Assembly (NCBI GenBank): GCA_910586215.1
Contig: CAJUGH010000009.1
Span: 1-64,000, forward strand
Direction of reading: 5' to 3'
DNA length: 64,000 bases
From: an uncultured Acetatifactor sp.
GTDB taxonomy: Bacteria; Bacillota; Clostridia; Lachnospirales; Lachnospiraceae
Shown: positions 29,629 to 38,595 of the stretch, in pieces
Layout of the letters: the number at the start of each line of letters is the position of its first letter
Numbering within the stretch: the stretch's first letter is position 1
Program-made: the position numbers and the translations under genes
Notes under the pieces: generated by a model
The model's input: the letters and a program-made list of their open reading frames with translations, nothing else
Databases searched by the model: none
Told to the model about the DNA's origin: nothing

Positions 29629-31035
29629 ATGTTAGGGAAAGACACCATTGCAGCGATTGCTACAGGTTTGTCCGATTCAGGAATAGGCATTATAAGAATC
29701 AGCGGGGAACAGGCGGTGAAGATAGGAAATTCCATATTCCGCACTGTTTCCGGAACGGCCATCCTTAAGAAGGCAGAAAGCCATAAGATGTATCATGGAT
29801 ATGTGGTGAATAAAAATGGAAATGCAGTGGATGAGGTGATGGCTGTGGTCATGCGTTCCCCCAGGAGCTTTACGGGGGAGGACACAGTGGAGATCCAGTG
29901 CCATGGTGGTGTCCTGGTGATGAAGAAGATCTTGAACCTGGCCCTGGAAGCTGGTGCCAGGATGGCAGAGCCTGGTGAATTCACAAAGAGGGCTTTCCTG
30001 AATGGACGGATGGATCTGTCCAGGGCAGAGGCAGTGATAGATGTCATCCATGCCCAGAATGAATATGCACTGGCTTCCTCTGTGAACCAGCTAAAGGGAG
30101 TCCTGTCTGATAAGATCTGTTCCCTTAGGAAATCCATCCTGTATGAAATTGCGTTCATAGAATCTGCCCTGGATGACCCGGAACATATCAGTATAGAGGG
30201 ATATGGGGAACAGTTGTATGGAGAGATCAACCAGTGGATTGATACACTGATTGGTCTTCTGTCTGCATCAGACAGTGGAAGGATCCTGAAGGAAGGGATC
30301 AATACAGTCATTGTGGGGAAACCAAATGCAGGGAAGTCTTCCCTTCTGAACCTGTTGGTAGGAGAGGAGAGGGCTATTGTCACGGAGATCGCCGGTACTA
30401 CCAGGGATGTGATCCAGGAGATGGTCAGCTTCAGTGGTATGACCTTTCATATCATAGATACAGCCGGTATCAGGAGTACCCAGGATATCATAGAGAAAAT
30501 AGGGGTGGAACTGGCCAAAAAATATGCCATGGGAGCAGACCTGGTGCTCTATGTGGTGGATACATCCGTGGCCCTGGATGATAGTGACAGGGAGATTATC
30601 TCAATTATACGGAATAAGAATGTCATATGTCTTATGAATAAAAGTGACCTGGATCCTGTTGTGAGGGAAGAGGATATATTGTCCCTGTTCGGGGACCATG
30701 CTGCCAGGAACCATAAACTGTCCATGATACGGACTTCCACCAGGGAAGGGATAGGAATGGAAGAGTTCCAGAAAAAAGTACAGGACATGTTCTATAAGGG
30801 CAAGGTCAAGTCGAACAGTGAGGTGGTCATTGCAAATATGCGTCACCAGGAAGCCATGAGGGAAGCATTGGAGAGCCTGGAACTGGTACAGAAAAGTATC
30901 AAAAACGGCATGGCAGAGGATTTCTATTCTATTGATCTGATGAATGCTTATAAGGCTCTGGGAAGGATCCTGGGAGAGGAAGTGGATGATGATCTGGTGG
31001 AGGAGATTTTCTCCAAGTTCTGTATGGGAAAGTAG
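29629..31035 (+). CDS. mnmE: tRNA modification GTPase MnmE
   Basis: 468 aa from ATG 29629 (MLGKDTIAAIATGLSDSGIG), with GGAGG seven bases upstream. N-terminal folate-binding domain, helical domain, and an inserted G domain with P-loop GKPNAGKSSLL, G3 DTAGIRST and G4 NKSD. It ends FCMGK, the C-x-G-K catalytic end. With MnmG it installs the carboxymethylaminomethyl group at wobble U34 of certain tRNAs. mnmG follows after about 115 bp. Confidence 0.96.
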   Translation: MLGKDTIAAIATGLSDSGIGIIRISGEQAVKIGNSIFRTVSGTAILKKAESHKMYHGYVVNKNGNAVDEVMAVVMRSPRSFTGEDTVEIQCHGGVLVMKKILNLALEAGARMAEPGEFTKRAFLNGRMDLSRAEAVIDVIHAQNEYALASSVNQLKGVLSDKICSLRKSILYEIAFIESALDDPEHISIEGYGEQLYGEINQWIDTLIGLLSASDSGRILKEGINTVIVGKPNAGKSSLLNLLVGEERAIVTEIAGTTRDVIQEMVSFSGMTFHIIDTAGIRSTQDIIEKIGVELAKKYAMGADLVLYVVDTSVALDDSDREIISIIRNKNVICLMNKSDLDPVVREEDILSLFGDHAARNHKLSMIRTSTREGIGMEEFQKKVQDMFYKGKVKSNSEVVIANMRHQEAMREALESLELVQKSIKNGMAEDFYSIDLMNAYKALGRILGEEVDDDLVEEIFSKFCMGK

Positions 31036-31045
31036 AAGGCTGGAG

Positions 31046-31077
31046 GTAACAGTTCGGTGTCCTGTCGGAACTGTTAC
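31046..31077. repeat. Inverted repeat GTAACAGTTC in the mnmE-mnmG gap
   Basis: GTAACAGTTC, 12-nt loop, GAACTGTTAC. The same 10-nt arms form a hairpin with a 4-nt loop at 54931-54954, and one arm occurs at 7321. Confidence 0.6.
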
Positions 31078-31151
31078 AGCCGGCGGGCAGGACGGTTATG
31101 AAAGTGGTGGGGGATCTGCATCTTCGACAGTCTCTCAGAAGGTAGGTAGTC

Positions 31152-33104
31152 ATGAATCAGGTGAGTGAGAAAGTGGATGTATGTGTAGTGGGTGCAGGGC
31201 ATGCGGGGTGTGAGGCAGCCCTGGCCTGTGCAAGGCTTGGTTTTGAGACAGTTATCTTTACAGTCAGTGTGGACAGCATTGCCTTGATGCCGTGTAATCC
31301 CAATATTGGCGGAACTTCCAAGGGACACCTGGTGCGGGAACTGGATGCCCTGGGTGGGGAGATGGGGAAGAATATAGATAAGACTTTCATTCAGTCGAAG
31401 ATGTTGAACAGGTCAAAGGGTCCCGCAGTTCATTCCCTCCGTGCACAGGCGGATAAGGCAGAATATACCAGATCCATGCGGAAGGTGCTGGAGAACCAGG
31501 AACATCTGACCATCAGACAGGCTGAAGTGTGTGAGATCCTGTGGGAAGAAGAGGATGCCTGTCAAGGGAAGGCTGATATTTCCATAAAAAAAGGAAAAAA
31601 GAGGATAAAGGGACTGAAGACATACACAGGTACCATATATGAATGCCAGTGTGTGATCCTGTGTACTGGGACTTATCTGCGGGCCAGATGTCTCTGCGGG
31701 GAGTCCATCACTTACACCGGGCCGAACGGACTACAGGCAGCCAACCATCTCACAGATTCCCTGGAAAGGCTTGGAATTGAAATGCGCCGTTTTAAGACGG
31801 GGACTCCGGCCAGGATGGATGGGAGATCTATCGATTATAGCAGGATGGAAGAACAGTTAGGGGATACTCCCATTATTCCCTTTTCCTTTTCTACAGACCC
31901 GGAGACGGTGCAGAAAGAACAGGTTTCCTGCTGGCTGACCTATACCAACCAGGAAACTCACGAGATTATCCGCAATAATCTGGACCGTTCTCCTATCTAT
32001 GCGGGCATTATAGAAGGGACTGGTCCCAGATACTGTCCGTCCATAGAGGACAAAGTAGTAAAATTTGCAGACAAGGAAAGGCACCAGGTATTTATAGAGC
32101 CGGAGGGAATCCATACAAATGAGATGTATGTGGGGGGTATGTCTTCCTCCCTTCCCGAGGATGTACAGATTGCCATGTACCGTACGGTACCGGGACTGGA
32201 ACATTGTAAAATTGTGAGAAATGCATATGCCATAGAATATGACAGCATCAATGCCAGACAGCTTTATCCTTCCCTGGAATTTAAGGAGATCAAGGGACTG
32301 TACAGTGCAGGACAGTTGAATGGCAGCAGTGGCTATGAGGAGGCTGCCTGCCAGGGACTGGTGGCAGGTATCAATGCCGCATTATCCATTCAGGGAAAGG
32401 AACCTCTTATCCTGGACAGGTCAGAGAGTTATATTGGTGTGCTGATTGATGACCTGGTGACGAAGGAAAACAGGGAACCTTACCGTATGATGACATCCAG
32501 GGCAGAATACCGTCTGCTGCTCCGTCAGGACAATGCAGATCTTCGGCTGGGCAAGAAAGGCTACCAGGTGGGACTGGTTACAAGGCAGGATTATGAGAAA
32601 CTCTTGAAAAAGGAGAAACTGATCCAGGAGGAAATTGTACGCCTGAAGGCTACCATGGTGGGGGCGGGAAGAGATATCCAGTCTTTTCTGGAGGCTCATG
32701 GAAGTTCTCCCTTGAAGACTGCGGCAAGCCTGGCAGAATTGCTTTGCCGTCCGGAGCTTTCCTACGAGATGGTGGCTGACATAGACCCTGGCAGGAAGGC
32801 ATTGCCAGAAGCCATATGGGTGCAGGCAGAGATAGAGATCCGTTATGAAGGATATATTACCAGACAGAAGAAGCAGGTAGAACAGTATAAGAAACTGGAG
32901 AAAAAGAGAATTCCTGAGGATATGGACTATGATGCTGTTCCTTCCCTGCGCCTGGAAGCCAGACAGAAGCTGAAGCTGTTCCGTCCGGTTTCCATTGGGC
33001 AGGCTTCCAGGATCTCAGGTGTGTCCCCGGCAGACATTTCCGTGATGCTTGTGTACCTGGAACACGCAGTACGGAATAGTAACCAATCAGCTATCAGTCC
33101 CTAA
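31152..33104 (+). CDS. mnmG: tRNA uridine-5-carboxymethylaminomethyl enzyme MnmG
   Basis: 650 aa, a little longer than the common 620-640. FAD-binding GxGxxG ([14 protein letters not shown]), [27 protein letters not shown], and the C-terminal helical segment ([17 protein letters not shown]) that contacts MnmE and tRNA. It uses FAD, folate and NADH to modify U34. AAGGTAGG precedes ATG 31152. It is followed by rsmG after 38 bp, the usual mnmE-mnmG-rsmG order. Confidence 0.96.
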   Translation: MNQVSEKVDVCVVGAGHAGCEAALACARLGFETVIFTVSVDSIALMPCNPNIGGTSKGHLVRELDALGGEMGKNIDKTFIQSKMLNRSKGPAVHSLRAQADKAEYTRSMRKVLENQEHLTIRQAEVCEILWEEEDACQGKADISIKKGKKRIKGLKTYTGTIYECQCVILCTGTYLRARCLCGESITYTGPNGLQAANHLTDSLERLGIEMRRFKTGTPARMDGRSIDYSRMEEQLGDTPIIPFSFSTDPETVQKEQVSCWLTYTNQETHEIIRNNLDRSPIYAGIIEGTGPRYCPSIEDKVVKFADKERHQVFIEPEGIHTNEMYVGGMSSSLPEDVQIAMYRTVPGLEHCKIVRNAYAIEYDSINARQLYPSLEFKEIKGLYSAGQLNGSSGYEEAACQGLVAGINAALSIQGKEPLILDRSESYIGVLIDDLVTKENREPYRMMTSRAEYRLLLRQDNADLRLGKKGYQVGLVTRQDYEKLLKKEKLIQEEIVRLKATMVGAGRDIQSFLEAHGSSPLKTAASLAELLCRPELSYEMVADIDPGRKALPEAIWVQAEIEIRYEGYITRQKKQVEQYKKLEKKRIPEDMDYDAVPSLRLEARQKLKLFRPVSIGQASRISGVSPADISVMLVYLEHAVRNSNQSAISP

Positions 33105-33142
33105 TGGTGCAGACTTAGGCTGTTGCAGAAAGTGAATCAGAT

Positions 33143-33865
33143 ATGAAATATGATACCTTACAATTTGAGAAGGATATACAGGCATATGGAATCAAGCTGA
33201 CGGATATTCAGATCGGGCAGTTTCTCACTTATTATGAGATGCTTACAGAGTGGAACCAGGTCATGAACCTGACTGCCATAACAGAGTACAAGGATGTGAT
33301 GAAGAAGCATTTTGTGGACAGTCTCTCCCTTGTGAAGGCCATTTCCCTGGATGGGGAACAGTCCCTGGTGGATGTGGGAACGGGTGCTGGTTTTCCAGGG
33401 CTTGCCTTGAAGATTGCTTTCCCCGGCTTGCAGGTAACACTTCTGGATTCCTTGAGAAAGAGGATTGATTTTCTGGGAGCGGTGGTTCAGAAGCTGCACT
33501 TGCAGGAAGTGGAACTGATCCATGGCCGGGCAGAAGATGTGGCCCGGATGGAAGGAAGGAGGGAACACTCAGATATCTGCGTGTCAAGGGCAGTGGCCAA
33601 TCTGTCCACTCTGTCGGAATACTGCATTCCTTTTGTGAAGGTGGGTGGTGTATTTGTATCTTATAAATCTGAGAAACTGTCAGAGGAACTGAAAAATGCC
33701 AGGCATGCTATTTCCATCTTTGGCTCAGAATTGGAGAGGCAGGTGGAGTTTACCCTGCCGGATTCTGATATCTACAGGAACCTGCTGGTGATTCGTAAGA
33801 AGAAGCATACCCCTGGAAAATATCCAAGGCAGGCGGGACAGCCACAAAAAAATCCGATTTTCTGA
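33143..33865 (+). CDS. rsmG: 16S rRNA (guanine527-N7)-methyltransferase
   Basis: 240 aa. SAM-binding motif VDVGTGAGFPGLALKIAFPG, then LLDSLRKRIDFL and VSRAVANLSTLSEYC, which are typical of RsmG/GidB. It methylates N7 of G527 in 16S rRNA; loss gives low-level streptomycin resistance in several bacteria. The ribosome-binding site is weak. A basic tail (KKKHTPGKYPRQAGQPQKN) ends it. It is the last gene of the block that began with rpmH. Confidence 0.94.
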   Translation: MKYDTLQFEKDIQAYGIKLTDIQIGQFLTYYEMLTEWNQVMNLTAITEYKDVMKKHFVDSLSLVKAISLDGEQSLVDVGTGAGFPGLALKIAFPGLQVTLLDSLRKRIDFLGAVVQKLHLQEVELIHGRAEDVARMEGRREHSDICVSRAVANLSTLSEYCIPFVKVGGVFVSYKSEKLSEELKNARHAISIFGSELERQVEFTLPDSDIYRNLLVIRKKKHTPGKYPRQAGQPQKNPIF

Positions 33866-34065
33866 CATTTTTTTTCATTTCTAGTTTTCATTTTATGATA
33901 TTTGGTATATGATGGAAACAGGAATGATATTTTACCTTAGCTATATGAGTATGAAGAAAAAGTAACAGTGTGAAACTATAGCCATCTGTATGAAGTACTA
34001 TATGCAAATGACAGGTCACTTGACAGTGAAAAGGTACACGTCCTATTTCTGATAGGGAGATAAAT

Positions 34066-35040
34066 ATGATATCTAAAAACTATAGTATATTAAATGAAAT
34101 GCTGGAAGAATTATACCAGGAACTGGCTGAAATAAATCGACAGATACAATTCCATCTGCGTTGTATAAAGGAGGCTGATGCATATGTAGAATCCATAGAG
34201 AAGGTAGATATGGATGATTTTGCTTTGTTTTCTCCCAGGAAAAATAGTGAGATACATAAGTATGAATTGCAAAAAACTGCAGACGAAAAATCTTCCCATG
34301 AGAAGGAAAATAAGGATCTATTTTATAAGAGGGAAGTCCTTACGGACAGAATCAAACGTCTTGAACAGATATCTGTGAAGGATGACTGTGAATTGAAACT
34401 GATTAATCTGCAGGAGAAGGATAAAGACAGGATTGCCCGAAAATTACAGAATACTCTCCTCCAGGACATATCTCACCTGCTTCACAAGGCTGAATTGTGT
34501 AGTATGTATGTTGACCAGAGTCCTGCCAAGGCGAAGGAGGAGATGTCAATTATAAGCGAACTTCTGCAGGATTCCATTGATGAAATCAGAAACATCATCT
34601 ATGATTTGCGGCCTATACCCTTTGATAATATGGATCTGAAAGTGGCAATTGAAAAGTTATTTGAAGATTTTAACAGGGAACATTCCTGCTATCTGGATCT
34701 GGAGATAGAAAATGTTTCATGTGAGAACAATGTGATTCTTATATCCATATACCGAATTATCCAGGAAAGTATTGGCAACCTGGAGACACATGCCAATATC
34801 AATACAGTGGTCTTCACTTGTAAGGCAGAAGATGGAGTCTGCAAAATTGATTTTCTGGATGATGGAATCGGAGAAGATGAGTCAAAGATTAATACAAATG
34901 AATACCTGGATATTTCATTCATAAGGGAAAGGGTGAAATTACTAAATGGGACAATCCATATGGAATCCAATGCCAGGAAGGGAAACAGTGTGCATATAGA
35001 AATACCTTTGGAGGAAGGTATGTCAGCCAGTGAGTCATAA
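34066..35040 (+). CDS. DegS-like cytosolic sensor kinase without the phosphoacceptor histidine
   Basis: 324 aa, no membrane helix. Residues 1-118 are largely coiled coil (LEELYQELAEINRQIQ; KENKDLFYKREVLTDRIKRLEQ). Residues 119-200 are a HisKA_3-type dimerisation domain, but the expected RELHD reads RKLQN: Q128 replaces the histidine and N129 the aspartate. The ATPase domain follows (RIIQESIGNLETHA, DDGIGED, FIRERVKLLNGTIHME). It may act as an ATP-binding partner or phosphatase rather than an autokinase. Its start follows GGGAG. A LuxR-type regulator follows 295 bp later. Confidence 0.85.
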   Translation: MISKNYSILNEMLEELYQELAEINRQIQFHLRCIKEADAYVESIEKVDMDDFALFSPRKNSEIHKYELQKTADEKSSHEKENKDLFYKREVLTDRIKRLEQISVKDDCELKLINLQEKDKDRIARKLQNTLLQDISHLLHKAELCSMYVDQSPAKAKEEMSIISELLQDSIDEIRNIIYDLRPIPFDNMDLKVAIEKLFEDFNREHSCYLDLEIENVSCENNVILISIYRIIQESIGNLETHANINTVVFTCKAEDGVCKIDFLDDGIGEDESKINTNEYLDISFIRERVKLLNGTIHMESNARKGNSVHIEIPLEEGMSASES

Positions 35041-35335
35041 TACTTAAGGAACAAGTATTCCTGTTGTCAGTCAGATAGGAAAGATGCTATTCATGATAGA
35101 TATACTGTTTCAAAAAGTGTAATTGTGCTGACAGGGTTTTTGGCTTAATGGTGCAAATTTTATTTCCTGGCTATTGGGTAGAAAAACCAGCTGTAGCATT
35201 GATGACTGGATAATGCTAAAGAAATAAGTAAGCAGAGCACTAGTGAGGGGGCCAGATAACATGTAGGAATCTGGCAAGTACAATATAAAACATAGAGTGA
35301 GTGAAACCGCTAAGAGACAGAATGAGAGAGGTAAT

Positions 35336-35968
35336 ATGAGCATAAGAGTAATGTTAGTGGATGATCATGCTTTGATGAGAGAGGGTATAAAACAGTTACT
35401 AGAATTTGATGGAAGTATTGATATCATAGAAGAGGCAAAGGATGGGGAAGAATGTCTGCAAAAACTGGAAAACTGTAATCCACAGGTACTTCTCTTAGAT
35501 ATCATTATGCCAAAGATGGATGGAATAGAGGTTCTGGAAGAAATTAAGAGAAAAAAGATCAATGTAAAGGTTCTGATATTGACTGTTCATAATGAAATTG
35601 AATATTTGTTAAAGGCAATTAATATGGGTGTGGATGGATACATCTTAAAAGATTCAGAATCAACGGAATTGAAAAAAGCTATAGAGACAGTGGTTAGTGG
35701 AGAAAGTTATATACAGCCTAAATTGATTCCTTCCTTGTCCGCACAGGACGAGGCAAAGGGAAAGATAGAAGACTTGACAAGCCGGGAACTGGAGATACTG
35801 ATCCATGTGGCAAATGGTTCCTTAAATAAGGAAATAGCGAAAAAGCTGGATATCAGTGAACAGACAGTGAAGAATCATATGTCCCGGATATTTAAAAAGA
35901 TAGGTGTGTGTGATAGAACCCAGGCTGCAGTTTTTGCCCTTAAGAATGATATCACAAGAATTTCATAA
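35336..35968 (+). CDS. NarL/DegU-family response regulator
   Basis: 210 aa from ATG 35336 (MSIRVMLVDDHALMREGIKQ), after GAGAGG. The receiver keeps its acidic pair (VDDH), phosphoacceptor aspartate (LLLDIIMPKMDG) and lysine (YILKDSE). The LuxR-type HTH (LTSRELEILIHVANGSLNKE, then LDISEQTVKNHMSRIFKKI) is complete. It probably pairs with the DegS-like protein upstream, though the 295-bp gap, in which I found nothing else, suggests its own promoter. A strong hairpin follows. Confidence 0.9.
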   Translation: MSIRVMLVDDHALMREGIKQLLEFDGSIDIIEEAKDGEECLQKLENCNPQVLLLDIIMPKMDGIEVLEEIKRKKINVKVLILTVHNEIEYLLKAINMGVDGYILKDSESTELKKAIETVVSGESYIQPKLIPSLSAQDEAKGKIEDLTSRELEILIHVANGSLNKEIAKKLDISEQTVKNHMSRIFKKIGVCDRTQAAVFALKNDITRIS

Positions 35969-35975
35969 TTTTATA

Positions 35976-36040
35976 AGAAAAGTTCAGCCAGTGGGAAGCA
36001 TATGGATGAAATTCGTGCTTGCACGAATTTTCATCCATGT
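35976..36040 (+). terminator. Terminator after the DegU-like gene, inside a repeated segment
   Basis: Arms ATGGATGAAATTCGTGC (36002-36018) and GCACGAATTTTCATCCAT (36021-36038) pair with one bulge, and GTTTTT follows. The 35976-36010 part matches 36265-36299, including 17 identical bases CAGTGGGAAGCATATGG. Confidence 0.75.
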
Positions 36041-36081
36041 TTTTCATTGGTTATACTATTTATAAAAGTACAAATTATAAA

Positions 36082-36097
36082 TGTTTCACGTGAAACA
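36082..36097. other. parS: parS site 1
   Basis: TGTTTCACGTGAAACA, the perfect 16-bp ParB-binding palindrome. It lies about 395 bp upstream of parA. A short frame reading through it (MFHVKH...) is a translation of the site and not a gene. Confidence 0.95.
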
Positions 36098-36129
36098 TTC
36101 TAATATATACAATTTAGACTACAATATAA

Positions 36130-36145
36130 TGTTTCACGTGAAACA
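36130..36145. other. parS: parS site 2
   Basis: A second perfect TGTTTCACGTGAAACA, 48 bp from the first (centre to centre). Half-site-like GTGAAACA sequences follow at about 36176-36204. The pair lies about 10 kb from oriC, as expected for ParB loading. Confidence 0.95.
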
Positions 36146-36264
36146 TATGAACCCAATATGTAGTGATGAAGTGTGTGAAACATTAATATACATTGTGAAA
36201 CATAAAAATATAAGGGATAATGCCTTATGTTTTCAATCGACATATCTACTTATAAAGTTAGTAT

Positions 36265-36307
36265 AGAAAAAGTTCCCTCAGTGGGAAGCATATGGGTGAA
36301 CTTTTCT
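36265..36307. repeat. Second copy of the parS-flanking repeat, forming a hairpin
   Basis: AGAAAAAGTTC and GAACTTTTCT enclose a loop containing CAGTGGGAAGCATATGG, also present at 35988-36004. The two copies bracket the parS pair. The rest of the 36146-36461 region is AT-rich with a possible TATAAT at 36359-36364; no gene is supported. Confidence 0.6.
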
Positions 36308-36461
36308 TATAAAAATAAACTTTCTGAATTTTTATATAGCTATCTATCAGAAGAAGTGATATAATGGAAAAGCAATTCTAAGACAGATGAGCCAAACATT
36401 ACAGATAATAGGTTATTCAGTACTTCTTAAGTATAAACAAGTTTTATAGACTTGAAAAAAT

Positions 36462-36495
36462 GTCTGCCTAAAGCAGGCGTGGGGGTATAAGAATG
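36462..36495 (+). promoter_or_regulatory. Hairpin / G-run cassette in the parA leader (copy C)
   Basis: Stem GTCTGC, loop CTAAA, stem GCAGGC (one G-U pair), GT, GGGGG, TATAAGA, then ATG of parA. The G-run is the Shine-Dalgarno. Layout and spacing equal copy D at gyrA. Confidence 0.6.
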
Positions 36496-37254
36496 GGAAG
36501 AATCATTGCAATAGCAAATCAGAAGGGTGGAGTAGGGAAGACTACAACTTCTATCAATCTGTCTGCATGTCTCGCTGAAAAAGGGAAAAAGGTCCTGGTA
36601 ATTGATACGGATCCACAGGGAAATACCACCAGTGGATTTGGTATTGATAAAAATGAACTGGATAACACCATATATGAATTAATCCTAGGGGAGTGTTCCA
36701 TAAAGGATTGTATCATTCACAATGTGATTGACAGGGTGTCCGTGCTGCCATCCAATGTAAATCTGGCAGCTGCAGAGATTGAGTTAATTGGTGTGGAGCG
36801 GAAAGAATACATATTAAAAAATGAGGTAGATTATATTAAGGAAGATTATGACTTCATTATCATAGACTGTCCACCTTCCTTGAATATGCTTACCATCAAT
36901 TCCATGACCACTGCAGACAGTGTACTGGTTCCGATCCAGTGTGAATATTATGCTCTGGAAGGATTGAGCCAGTTGATCCATACAGTAAATCTGGTGAAGG
37001 AGAGACTGAATCCAGAACTGGAGATGGAAGGGGTAGTCTTTACCATGTATGATTCCCGGACAAACCTGTCTACCCAGGTAGTGGAAAACGTGAAACAGCA
37101 TTTGAGCCAGAAAATCTATTCTACACTGATTCCCAGGAATATAAGGCTTGCGGAAGCACCCAGCCATGGGGTGCCCATCAATCTCTATGATGCCAAGTCT
37201 GCCGGGGCTGAAGCTTATCTGCAGCTTGCGGATGAGATTATCCAGAATATATAA
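36493..37254 (+). CDS. parA: Chromosome-partitioning ATPase ParA/Soj
   Basis: 253 aa, typical chromosomal ParA. Deviant Walker A NQKGGVGKTTTSINL, switch I LVIDTDPQGN, Walker B DFIIIDCPPSLNMLT. It binds DNA and ATP as a dimer and works with ParB and parS in origin segregation and in control of DnaA. The start is set by the G-run cassette. parB begins 315 bp after its stop, whereas the two usually abut or overlap. Confidence 0.95.
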   Translation: MGRIIAIANQKGGVGKTTTSINLSACLAEKGKKVLVIDTDPQGNTTSGFGIDKNELDNTIYELILGECSIKDCIIHNVIDRVSVLPSNVNLAAAEIELIGVERKEYILKNEVDYIKEDYDFIIIDCPPSLNMLTINSMTTADSVLVPIQCEYYALEGLSQLIHTVNLVKERLNPELEMEGVVFTMYDSRTNLSTQVVENVKQHLSQKIYSTLIPRNIRLAEAPSHGVPINLYDAKSAGAEAYLQLADEIIQNI

Positions 37255-37569
37255 CCAGTTGAAAGAATTTTAGTTACTTTTTACTGGAAGGTGCCGAGGC
37301 ATTTTCATGGGTATTTTGCATGGCGAACCTATAATTGTACGCGACAAAGTAAGTTGTCCTTGTCCAATTCATGATAGTAGAATGCCTGTATGCTACTGTA
37401 TGTGTATCTGTTGCTTTGAACGGCAAGGCTGTGAAAAGTAACACTTTTCATACATTGGTGATATGTCCTTGGGCATACGTGGATCAGATTCCAGTATACT
37501 GTCCATGAGAGAATGAGGTACTGGAGAAGAACAACAAGACAGGAAAACAAAATAAATGAGGTAGAAGGA
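37255..37569 (+). other. parA-parB intergenic region
   Basis: 315 bp with no supported gene. It holds a diverged, longer copy of the dispersed repeat (37410-37442, GTTGCTTTGAAC to GTGAAAAGTAAC) overlapping a perfect hairpin TGAAAAGT/ACTTTTCA (37432-37450). CCAGT/ACTGG arms lie near 37257-37287. A separate promoter for parB may be here, but none stands out. Confidence 0.5.
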
Positions 37570-38463
37570 ATGGCGTCAAGAGGATTAGGAAAAGGTCTAG
37601 ATTCTTTGATTCCAGATGCAGTAGGGGAGTCAAAGGCTAAAAAAGAAGAAAAAAAAGGAACCGGGGAAAATGCCGAGAAGGAAGCCCAGACCCTGGTGAA
37701 AATCACAAAAGTAGAACCCAACAGGAAACAGCCACGGAAGAAATTCGATGAAGATTCCTTGCAGGAACTGGCTGATTCTATCAGACAGTTCGGACTGCTC
37801 CAGCCCATCCTGGTACAGGATAGGAAGGACCATTATGAGATTATAGCCGGGGAACGCAGATGGCGGGCGGCCAAGATAGCCGGACTGAAGGAAGTTCCCA
37901 TCATTGTAAGGGATTATTCCGAACAGGAGATCATGGAGATATCCTTGATTGAGAATATCCAGAGGGAAGATTTGAATCCCATAGAGGAAGCCCAGGCCTA
38001 CAAACGGTTGCTGACAGAATTCAACCTAAAACAGGATGAACTTGCGGAACGAGTCTCCAAAAGCCGTGCGGCTGTGACCAATTCCATCCGTCTACTGAAG
38101 CTTTGTGACGAAGTACAGCAGATGGTCATTGATGACATGATCAGCACTGGACATGCCCGGGCCCTGCTCTCAGTGGAGAACCCGGAAGACCAGTATAACC
38201 TGGCACAGAAAATCTTCGATGAAAAGCTCAGTGTCCGGGATGTAGAGAAACTGGTGAAGAACTTGAACAAACCTGTGAAACCGAAAAAACTGGATGATGA
38301 GACGATGCAGGCTATTTACCGGGACATTGAGGATAAACTGAAACAGAGACTAAGTACAAAAGTTACCGTATCTGCAAAAGGGGAAGGAGCAGGCAAGATT
38401 GAGATAGAGTTCTACAACCATGAAGACCTGGACAGGCTGTTGGAAATGATAGGCAGCCACTGA
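37570..38463 (+). CDS. parB: Chromosome-partitioning protein ParB/Spo0J
   Basis: 297 aa from ATG 37570 (MASRGLGKGLDSLIPD), the usual ParB start, preceded by AGAAGG. A basic linker is followed by the ParB/Srx CTP-binding domain (QPILVQDRKDHYEIIAGERR then WRAAKIAGLKEVP; NIQREDLNPIEEAQAY), the KorB-like HTH (QDELAERVSKSRAAVTNSIR) and a C-terminal dimerisation domain. It binds the two parS sites near 36.1 kb, spreads as a CTP clamp and recruits SMC. Confidence 0.95.
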   Translation: MASRGLGKGLDSLIPDAVGESKAKKEEKKGTGENAEKEAQTLVKITKVEPNRKQPRKKFDEDSLQELADSIRQFGLLQPILVQDRKDHYEIIAGERRWRAAKIAGLKEVPIIVRDYSEQEIMEISLIENIQREDLNPIEEAQAYKRLLTEFNLKQDELAERVSKSRAAVTNSIRLLKLCDEVQQMVIDDMISTGHARALLSVENPEDQYNLAQKIFDEKLSVRDVEKLVKNLNKPVKPKKLDDETMQAIYRDIEDKLKQRLSTKVTVSAKGEGAGKIEIEFYNHEDLDRLLEMIGSH

Positions 38464-38546
38464 TGATGAAAACCAGTTGTATACAAACCAGGTACGACAG
38501 AGGTAACATAAAAACTTGCAAAGAATTCTTGGAATTCTGATTTACA

Positions 38547-38582
38547 TGCCTTTTATAAAAATGCATTTTTATAAAGCAGGCA
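38547..38582. repeat. Perfect AT-rich palindrome before the DUF4446 gene
   Basis: A 24-bp perfect palindrome (38552-38575, TTTATAAAAATG and its complement), extended by TGCCT (38547-38551) and AGGCA (38578-38582) across a 2-nt bulge. It ends 14 bp before the start codon, next to the AGGAG site. It could be a terminator of parB transcription or a leader hairpin. Confidence 0.7.
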
Positions 38583-38595
38583 AATAGGAGTCATT

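Noticed and set aside
36081..36266. Short plus-strand open frame beginning MFHVKH in the parS region
   Set aside because: MFHVKH is simply the translation of the parS palindrome, and it occurs twice in the frame. No ribosome-binding site or family resemblance.
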